A stretch of DNA of 64,000 nucleotides, taken from assembly GCA_002914845.1 (NCBI GenBank), contig JXTC01000181.1:511040-575039 (forward strand). The letters are read 5' to 3'. Made by a program: the position numbers and the translations under genes. The notes beneath the pieces were generated by a model. It saw nothing but the letters and a program-made list of their open reading frames with translations. It was not told the origin of the DNA and ran no database searches. The first letter of the stretch is position 1, and the number at the start of each line of letters is the position of its first letter. The stretch is from Trema orientale (lineage: Eukaryota > Streptophyta > Magnoliopsida > Rosales > Cannabaceae). Positions 56,221 to 64,000 of the stretch are shown one piece after another.

Positions 56221-56577
56221 CAGGATAACTGTAAAAAAATACCATCATGTTTGGATGTTATGCAATTTAAACCCTGAAGTTTGGATTCTGCAAAATAATA
56301 CCCTGAGATTACGAATTTCTGAAAATTAATACGCTGTGTTGATTTTTAACTGATAAAATACAATAATATCCTCAAAATTAAGGTGAATAATATATATTAA
56401 ATCTAGTTTTAATGGAGGATATTATTGTTTTTTCGTTCTTAAAATTAGTTAAAAAATCTGTCCAAGGTATTAATTTTCAGAAATTCTTAATCTCAGGGTA
56501 TTATTTTGCGGAGTCCAAACTTCAGAGTTTAATTTACAGAACACCCAAACTTCAGAGTATTTTTTTATAATTATCCT
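56221..56577. mobile_element. MITE family A, best-preserved copy
   Basis: A 357-bp element made of two long inverted halves: the left 'gaagtttggattctgcaaaa' pairs with the complement of the right 'ttttgcggagtccaaacttc', and 'gatt(a)cgaatttctgaaaa' pairs likewise, over more than 130 bp per arm. Flanking 9-mers TTATTTGAA (56212-56220) and TTATTTAAA (56578-56586) agree at 8 of 9. No coding capacity. Confidence 0.8.
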
Positions 56578-57177
56578 TTATTTAAACCTATATATAGAAA
56601 TTGTCGAAGCTCAGAAATTGATAATAATGGAGAGAAACAAACAAGACAAATAGGAACACTCCCAAACATGAAATTAATGAGGTCCTGACATCCATTAATT
56701 TGTATGGATTATTAAAATTGAAACCGATTCCGAGGGGAAGATTAATATATAATTTAAACAATTGTAGCATTTTAAGAAAACAAAGAAAGTCTCTAGTCTT
56801 GCATTTGATGCCCATCACATGATTCCATGCTTCTTTTCCCATCTTCCAAAATAGAACACCTATTTCTTCCATTGTAGATATGTTTGGTTCTCCTACATTA
56901 TAATATTAGTAGAAAACATTTCTATATATGATTTTATTTTTACATACATAAGTAAAATGTAATATATATATACTCCATTCAAAAAAAGAAGTTATAGATA
57001 TACATCTTTTCATAGTCATTACTCTGGGCGCCTTTTATTTTTCTCAAATCTCTTCTTTGAAAAGGTTACTTTATCTTCTTTTTTTTTTTTTTCCTTTCAT
57101 AAAATCGATATTATATTTCTTTCTTCGACTCTTTATAAGGCCCAAATTAATGATAAGATCTTCTTTAAAACTTGAAT
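56578..57177. other. Spacer, nothing recognised
   Basis: AT-rich DNA. The minus-strand frame 56588-56872 (94 codons) has no recognisable motif and I do not call it a gene. Confidence 0.4.
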
Positions 57178-57355
57178 AATACTATAGGGCACCAGTGGTG
57201 CCCAGCACCATAGTGATGTGTCAGTCTGTCACTGGCTAATCATAATTATAATTTAAGTGGGGCCCATGTGGGACCCAGTTTATTAATTAAATCATCCAGT
57301 GACAAACAGACATGTCACTGTGGTGCTGGGCACCACTGGTGCCCCATAGCATTGC
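57178..57355. mobile_element. Foldback MITE, family D (~178 bp)
   Basis: The left arm 'gggcaccagtggtgcccagc' then accatagtgatgtgtcag pairs with the right arm 'gacatgtcactgtggtgctg' then ggcaccactggtgcccc. The inverted similarity extends outward through aatactatag / aatgctatgg, so the full terminal repeat is about 60 bp. The GGCACCAGTGGTGCC core is itself palindromic. The target duplication is not resolved. Confidence 0.8.
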
Positions 57356-59235
57356 TCTTAAAACTTTGTTAAAATACCATATTCTTTCGTAACTCAATAG
57401 CTAAAAACCTCAGCTCCATACCTAGATATTGCTAGATATATTATCATACTCCCTAAAAAAAGAAATGGGGTCAATTGTTCTGGTTCAGAACCCTAAGCTA
57501 GTATTAGCTAGAAGATAGAACTTTGCTTGTTTGGTTTCCGTGACCTCGTATAAATCTAATGCATTTAAGTAAATGGAAAAAACAGACATCTTCAGTCTTC
57601 ACCATCTTACAAGGAGAAACATGAGAGCTCCAACGCCAACATTAAATGAGCATCGTGGCGATGAAGATTCACTAAGTCGCAATTAATGCATGCATGGCTT
57701 TCTCTAAGGCAACTTTTTTCTTTTTGATTCGCTATGATCATTACAATGCTGTTGTTGGTTAATTATATGTTTGTTTACTCATTGGTAGTCTCGCAATATT
57801 TCTTTAATTAAAGTAATGATAAGATTACTTCCTTCCTTGCTGTCTTCTTCTTTTTTTATTTTTTATTTTTTTTATGGCTACTAGCCAAGTTTTATCACAC
57901 GCCTCAAGTTGAGGTTTTGACGACACATATGCATAGTTTTCACTATAAGGCCACGTTTGATCTGAGTGAATGCATGGTCTTGGTTAATGGTATGAGAATT
58001 TCTGTAAAATAATGCTTTTGTTTTGCATTTTAAGCAAAAGGATCAGAAAATTTAAAGTGGGTATCTATTTTCGACACTTGATGTTTAAAAATGTTTTTTT
58101 TTTTTTTAAATCTTTCTAATAATGTCCGAATATATCAACTAATATATTAAGTATATTAACTGCTTTACTTGAAGAGTATATTTATAAGAAATGTCCTTTT
58201 CCTCACCTTAATTTAAAAAGTAACCATTTTTTTTTACAATTATTTAATAAATAGCCGTTTTTCTTTTCTTTTTTTTTTTTTTCCAAAATGACCATTTTTT
58301 AGTAGATCATTATTATGTATAATATATCAATATTTGTTTGTATATCAGTGTTACGTATATCTATTTTTGTATATCAGTATATCAATTTTGAAACAGATAT
58401 TTTTTATAAAATTGATATACTTTAACATTTTTTGATATATCCAGCCATTTTATAATAGTGTTTGAAAAACGACCATTTCTTAAATAGAGACCCTAATTCG
58501 GCCATTTCGCTAAGAAGCCATTATATAAACCCGTTTAATCTAGTTGGTATATTACTAACTAATAATCTTTTACATTTAATACAAAAATTAAAAATCAACA
58601 TTTATTTTAAGGACTTCAAAAAATTGGCTTTGAAAACACAATTTCATGATAACACATTTGTATTACTTCCACCACCTAATTAGGAATACCTTCCCATCTT
58701 ATGTTAATTTAAAAAACAAAACAAAACCAAAAAAAAAAATTCTGTTTTTGTTTCTTAATTTTTGCACCACCAAAACATTTAAAGATAATATTATTTTCTA
58801 CGATACAATATTTATTTCATTACATTCCATTACATTAATTTTGAATTTCAACCAAACAATAGAATATCATTAATTAATAGTATTCTATTTCTAGTTCCAT
58901 TCCATTATAGTCCACATTAGTTAAATTTCTAATTTTATTTCATAAACCAAATGCCAACTTCTGTAGTGATATGGTGATATGCAGTTTACTTCTTTACCTC
59001 ATACAACATACAGAAAAGAGAGCTGATAATTGAGAAACTAAGGGTGTCATAAAGAGTTAAAAGTCATGAAGTAGCTCATATTATCTAGGTAGCGAGGACC
59101 TGTTAAACTAAGGATTAATTTAAAACTGAAGTAATGATTGTTGTAAAAATCTAGCTCCTAATTAACCTAGGTCAATACTAGGGAAATCCTTTAGTTTAAG
59201 TTTTGGTTTTGTTAATTTTAGTTTAGGACTACTAA
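57356..59235. other. Intergenic DNA with transposon debris
   Basis: Between about 58190 and 58530 there is a stretch with repeated 'tatatcagt' words and phrases like 'aaaacgaccatttcttaaat' and 'aatgaccattttttagtag', typical of an old non-autonomous plant transposon whose ends I cannot fix. No gene is recognised; the frames at 58462-58873 lack motifs. Confidence 0.4.
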
Positions 59236-60153
59236 GGGCCAGTTTGATAGAGCTGTAAATTTTAAGGAAAACACTTTTAGCTATACTAAAAGAAAAATCC
59301 GTTATAACGTAAAATAGTTGAGTGTTTGGTAAACTGTAATTTTAAAGTGTTGTGATTTGAAACAGCTGTATTAAAGTGTTTGGTAAATTGTATGACTGAA
59401 TTGCTGTACAAATATAAAATAACTAAAATAAACATCATTATACAATTATGCATATTTTGGAAAGAGCTTATTAATATTTTTTATAATTATGCATATTTTG
59501 TACGTACTAAATAATATATTAATACTTTTTTAAAAAAAAGTTAATACAAAAATAAACTCAATTAAATTAGTTACTTAATTAAATTTATTTTATATATTTT
59601 AATTTATTTTATTTTCATCTGAATTTGAAATTTCAACAAAGAATCAATTTGGCTACTTCAAAATAACTAATATGAAGAGTTGCCATACGCTATAAACAAG
59701 ATCCTAAATTAAAATATTGCCACCATTCGGAAAAAAAAAAAAAAAAGAAAGAGAATAAAATATTACCATGAAATAGCAAAGCAAAGTGTGAGGGTATGGT
59801 TACCACTATTCAATAAAGAAGGCCTGATGTGTACTACAGGAAGGAAAAAATGCATCTTTGGTTAAGAGTAAATGTTTGGCATTTTTGTTTTTAAGTAAGG
59901 GTATTTTGGCGATTATGATTCATTCATTAGAAGTTAATGCAAATTCTCGCACAATCTAAAACTCAAAGCTGGCTTAGGCCAACTTTGGCTTTTGGCTTTA
60001 GCTTTATCAAAAATTATTGAATAATCAAATTTTTAGGTTTTTTACCAAACACCTTTTAGCCTACAAATTATTCAAAAAATGTTTATAGCTTTTTTTGTTG
60101 AAGAAAAATGCTTTTAGCTTATTAAAGAGCTAAACCAAACCCAAACTGGGCCT
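59236..60153. mobile_element. Possible hAT-type non-autonomous element
   Basis: Left end 'gggccagtttgatagagctg', right end complemented 'aggcccagtttgggtttggt'. Subterminal repeats of 'tgtttggtaaa' and 'ttggctttagctttat' are the kind seen in hAT elements. There is no clear 8-bp duplication, so it may be two separate elements. Confidence 0.35.
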
Positions 60154-61614
60154 AGAACATTTTCTTTCTTTATTGGGAAAAGGACATCCAGTACTACCTT
60201 TGAAGAAATAAAGACAAAAATATGGTCGATCCATTTTTACATTTTTTTATATTGAATTTTTTTATAGAAAAATACCATATTTTGGCTACTTTTAGTCTCC
60301 AATCTCTTTTTTTTTTTTTTCTTCTCCGTTTCAATCTCCCTCCTACATCATCTCTATTTCTTACCCCGGAGCTACATTTTTTCCTCTTCTTCTTCTTCAA
60401 ACTCGCCGTTGTAGGCACTTTCTAATTTCTTTATTTCCTTCTTCAATTGAAGCTCTTGACTTTACCAATGGCTGCCAAGATTGCACAAGCTCACCACCAG
60501 TAACTACGTTGCAGATGCTTTCATAAGTTTTTCAATAAAAGAAAATTATGGGTAAGGGTGGAGCTCGTAAAGGAAATCATTAATTTTTCTTTTTCTGTTA
60601 ACGAGTGTAGAATTAGGATCTCGGACTTAATTTTCAGATAATGTTCATGGGTTTTAATTAAGAATAATTCTTTTGGGTGATTTTTGAAGTGGTTGGCTTC
60701 AGAAAGAAGACTGGACTAGAATTGGGTTTTTAAGTATTTTATGAAGGATCATTGAGTTTTCATGTAGGACATTTTTACTGTTAATTAGCTTCTGGAGAGT
60801 TATATATTTGATTGTGCTAAAGTTTCATAACTATATTAGTTTAATAAATATGACAATTGATTGAGTGCTAAGACTTTAGAAATATATCATAATGGAATTG
60901 TTTATGTTCTTAATGGAGTTTTCATATGCACTTCTACATATATCTACAATCTGTTCGATGAAAGTTTTAAAAGAAGTTTAAGAAGTTAATTGTGTACATC
61001 TTATAATTATGGGACTATTAATGAAAGTGTTTTCTTTTATTATTCAATTTTGTGTTTCTTTTTAATTATCTAAATCAGTAATAGTCTATTAGATCGGACA
61101 TAGCAAAGGGCTTCCATAAATATAGCTGATTCTATATTGATTCTTCGGATCAATGAAATGAGAAACAATTTTCAAAATAAGCTCAAGATATTTGATTCTG
61201 ATCATACTCAAGCACACAACAACAAGTTATTGAGAAATAACGATGGATTAGGTTGTCGATTAGTACTAGAAAAAGATGAGAAAAATATAATAACTTAGAT
61301 ATCATTTAAAAACTAATATTAGAAGCTAGAAACTATTTTTACTATTTGTTCCCAACTATTAATTATGGTTATTAGAATCTAATAGTCAATCAAGAAATAG
61401 AAATCAGAAACTAAATTAGCTTCTAGTTCAAACTAATTTGATTTCCTAAAAAAAAGTAAGTTAATTATTGCTATTCTTGAAATCAAAACTAAATTGGTAT
61501 TAAATAATTTTCTGTTGATTTTACTTCAAAAATATAATTTACTTAATTTGAGAACTTGATAATATTCTCCAATATCCTTGTTTAATGCCTCACCCAATTC
61601 TTACTACATATCAT
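60154..61614. other. Intergenic region, no gene recognised
   Basis: A CT-rich stretch at about 60300-60420 looks leader-like, but the frames on both strands (60194-60425) are low-complexity. From 60540 to 61600 the sequence is AT-rich without a domain-bearing frame. Confidence 0.4.
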
Positions 61615-62150
61615 TCTATAAAAAAGAAACCACAATAGTTTCTAGAAACAATTAATGCCTTACCCATTATTTCCTATGATTTGAAAAAGAAACCACAATG
61701 GTCTAGAAAACTTTCGTGGTTTCCTGTGATTTACTTAGCTACAGAATATTCTACAAAATAAAAACTACAATGGTTTTTTAGGAAATCCTCTTGGTTTCCT
61801 GCAATTTACTTAGCTAGAGAGTATTCTACTAAAGAAAACCACAATGATTTCTTTAGTTTCCTGTTATTTACTTAGGTACATGGCTTTTTGCAAAAAAAAA
61901 ACTATCAGGTTTCTAAGAAACCTTCATAATTTCCTTTGATTTATTTAGCTATATAGCTTTCTACAAAAAGAAAAATACAATGGTTTTCAGGAAATATTCG
62001 GGGTTTCCTGTAATTTACTTACGTATAAGACATTCCATTAAAGGAAACCAAACTGATTTCGTGGAAACTTTTGTTGTTTCTCGTGGTTTACTTATATACA
62101 AGACATTTCACTAATACAAAACTAAAATGAATGCTAGGAAACAATTTAAG
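61615..62150. repeat. Degenerate tandem array, ~75-bp unit, about seven copies
   Basis: Each unit follows the pattern 'gaaaccacaatggttt' - 'aggaaa...tttcgtggtttcctg' - 'tgatttacttagctaca' - 'attctacaaaa'. Units begin near 61624, 61687, 61766, 61837, 61909, 61969 and 62038. Each has an internal inverted word (aaaccacaatggttt against gtggtttc), so every unit can fold. Similarity between units is roughly 70-80 percent by eye. Confidence 0.8.
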
Positions 62151-63224
62151 TTATTTTAAAAGAAAAAAAAAAAAAAAAAAGAAAAAGGCTTATGTACTAA
62201 AATGCCACCGTGTTTTCTAGCTCCCAAAGTATTTAGAAAAATATCCTAAAAAAGTTGTACAAAACTTTTATTAATTTTGAAAGGCCGTAAATTTGGTAAT
62301 ATTTTTTGAAAAGTAGGTATAAGTGTCCAAATCCCTTCTTTCTTTCCTTCCTTTCTTTCTTTTTTTTGCCTATATATATATATTGTTTTTATATCTAATG
62401 ATGATGAAACTAGGTTGGGAGTCACCCCGGGTGTTTGGATTTTTTTATGTTGGCAATTATACTTTTAGTTATAATTGTTAGCAGTTTTTTTATTTGTAGA
62501 TCCCCTTTTGCCATTTTGTTTCCCTTATTTTCATGGTAGTTGAGTTTGATTAAAATACCATTTTTGCGACAAAAGGTAAATTTTTCAAAAAATAAAAAAT
62601 AAAAATACCTACTCTTGGAACTAGTATTTACGAAAATGTAAGCTAGCATACGCCCAAATCTGATGCACTTACATATATTGGCAATCAAGCCTAAGTAGCT
62701 AATTTAGACCAGCTAATTACCATAATCATGGCCACCTCAAATGTTTAAGGTTTAATGTTGGAGTGCTCCACCTCTTTCCCAAAAATGAAGAAAGTAACTA
62801 ATTAAGTATTAACCACATACTTGTTTCAACCTAAGTTAAGACCACTGATATTGGTGATTAGGTAAAGTTGGAAGTTAGGAACGTGTCTAGAAAAGGAGCA
62901 ATTAGGCCTTTTACAGCACTTTAAAAGAAAAAAAAATTGAAAAATACGGTGGCATGTGTATTTTTATGACTAGGTTTTTATTAGAAAAATACTATTTTTA
63001 AAACTAGTAACTAGTAACTGGTAACCAGTTTTTGCTATTTATAATTGGAAACTGTAAATTAGTAACAGTTAATCAGTTTTCAAAAATTGGCAACTAGTAA
63101 TCATTTTAAAAATAGTATTTTTCTAAATTATTTTTACAAAGTGTTATTTTTTGAATAAAACCTTACTTGGAAAAAAAAAATCTGACCTCCGTATTTTTAA
63201 AATTCTTTTGGGTTTTTAATTTTT
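62151..63224. other. Intergenic region, no gene recognised
   Basis: Contains an A-run (62163-62180), a (CTTT)n-like tract near 62338-62366, and a short palindromic zone at about 62995-63120 in which 'aaaaatactatttttaaaac' and 'gttttaaaaatagtattttt'-like words face each other around 'actagtaactggtaaccagt', a small foldback. Confidence 0.45.
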
Positions 63225-63396
63225 GGGCGGGTCTACAGTAGGGGCGCCCCTACGTAGGGTCCTGTCTATTCATCGTTGGATGGGAATCTGTATATAAATA
63301 GATTCTCTATAGATTTCCGTTATTCCCCACAGATTCCTATCCAACGATAATTAAGGCATGACCCTATGTAAGGACGCCCCTACCGTAGTCATCCCC
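63225..63396. mobile_element. 172-bp foldback MITE, family C, copy 2 (inverted relative to copy 1)
   Basis: The right end, complemented, reads 'ggggatgactacggtagggg', matching the left end of copy 1 (ggggatggctacggtagggg). Perfect 9-bp target duplications TTAATTTTT lie at 63216-63224 and 63397-63405. The element has the same length as copy 1. The perfect duplication makes this insertion the younger of the two. Confidence 0.9.
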
Positions 63397-63405
63397 TTAA
63401 TTTTT

Positions 63406-64000
63406 ATAGGTAAAAGTGTGAGTAGAAACCCTTTAGAAACACCATTATTCTGCTATGCTGGGCTACAGTGAGGCCTGAGATTTGGGCGTGTAACGCTCAA
63501 TTGCAGTCCATTTACGGTCTAAGTTACTATAAAATGGGCTCCAAATTTGAAGTTGCAGTGATGGGCCAGCCTGTATAATCGAATAAGGCAAAAAGACCAG
63601 CACAATTGATCGGCCAGCCCACTATTTTGCGGGACTTAGATGAATGCCATATCTGCCTTCTAGGAAAATGCTTGAGATACTAACTTTTATACCAAATTTT
63701 TATTACCAACACATGTGGCATGTGATTTGTCATCATTTAATTGGTGATAATATTTAATATATTTGTGGTAAGTTTTAACACACCAATTAGATTGTGACAA
63801 CTTACATGCTACATATGCTGGTACAAAAAATTTGGTACAAAAGTTGAGATATGTAGTGTTATCCATGTCTTCTAAGAAGTGTTTCTATCCTCCATGTCTC
63901 ATTAATTAATTAACACTACATCTTCCTAAAATAATAGAAGTAAGCATTTCGTGATAAGTTACTAAAAAATAAACTGATAAAAATAAGGTGACGGGGTGGT
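63406..64000. other. Intergenic DNA to the window end
   Basis: Contains a short inverted pair around 63690-63840: 'ataccaaatttttattacca' with acatgtggcatgtgatttgtc on the left and 'acatgctacatatgctggta' with caaaaaatttggta on the right, a likely small MITE (about 63689-63842). No gene is recognised. Confidence 0.45.

Noticed and set aside
56588..56872. Minus-strand 94-codon ORF
   Set aside because: No motif, isolated in MITE-rich AT DNA, no promoter or splice context.

Overview
The window is nuclear DNA of a flowering plant, most likely a eudicot. The plant-only families (LBD transcription factor, TBL acetyltransferase), many small exons with GT-AG introns, AT-rich spacers and a dense layer of small transposons, MITEs and SINEs all point that way. 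Two single N positions (about 8023 and 34875) indicate a draft assembly. I do not name a species.

Five protein-coding genes can be reconstructed exon by exon. From left to right: (1) a TBL-type O-acetyltransferase on the minus strand (3192-7364, five exons, N-terminal membrane anchor not found); (2) an ATG27-like type I membrane protein on the minus strand (10579-15616, 11 exons, 275 aa); (3) a DEAD-box RNA helicase of the RH18/DDX55/Spb4 group on the plus strand (25767-29424, 11 exons, 590 aa); (4) a cytosolic endo-beta-N-acetylglucosaminidase, GH85, on the plus strand (40265-47548, 11 exons, up to 711 aa); (5) an LBD12-like LOB-domain transcription factor on the minus strand (51858-52537, two exons, 185 aa). 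They belong to unrelated processes (wall acetylation, autophagy/membrane traffic, ribosome biogenesis, free N-glycan turnover, organ-boundary regulation). Plant genes are not in operons, and I see no functional cluster.

The rest is intergenic and rich in small mobile elements. The densest stretch is 16.2-25.5 kb. It holds a minus-strand SINE, a 359-bp Mutator-type MITE with a perfect 9-bp target duplication, two terminal-inverted-repeat elements stacked on one target site, and a second MITE copy split by two insertions, one of them a decayed MULE whose transposase has lost its first catalytic Asp. Other supported elements are a 367-bp solo LTR with perfect 5-bp duplications inside an intron of the ATG27-like gene, a SINE family sharing one 3' tail in three copies, a pair of 172-bp foldback MITEs at opposite sides of the right half, a second MITE pair (5.0 and 55.9 kb), and several hairpins.

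Local tandem duplications are common: a 104-bp repeat that copies half an exon with its splice donor (13441-13648), a repeated gene end in the helicase 3' UTR, a 171-bp repeat at 30 kb, a diverged ~0.7-kb pair at 30.9-32.3 kb, an eight-unit minisatellite (37345-37535) and a degenerate ~75-bp array (61615-62150). No rRNA, canonical tRNA, CRISPR or viral gene was seen. I found no clear new multi-gene system; the most interesting items are structural (nested insertions, splice oddities, the SINE family) plus a probable tyrosine sorting signal at the tail of the ATG27-like protein.
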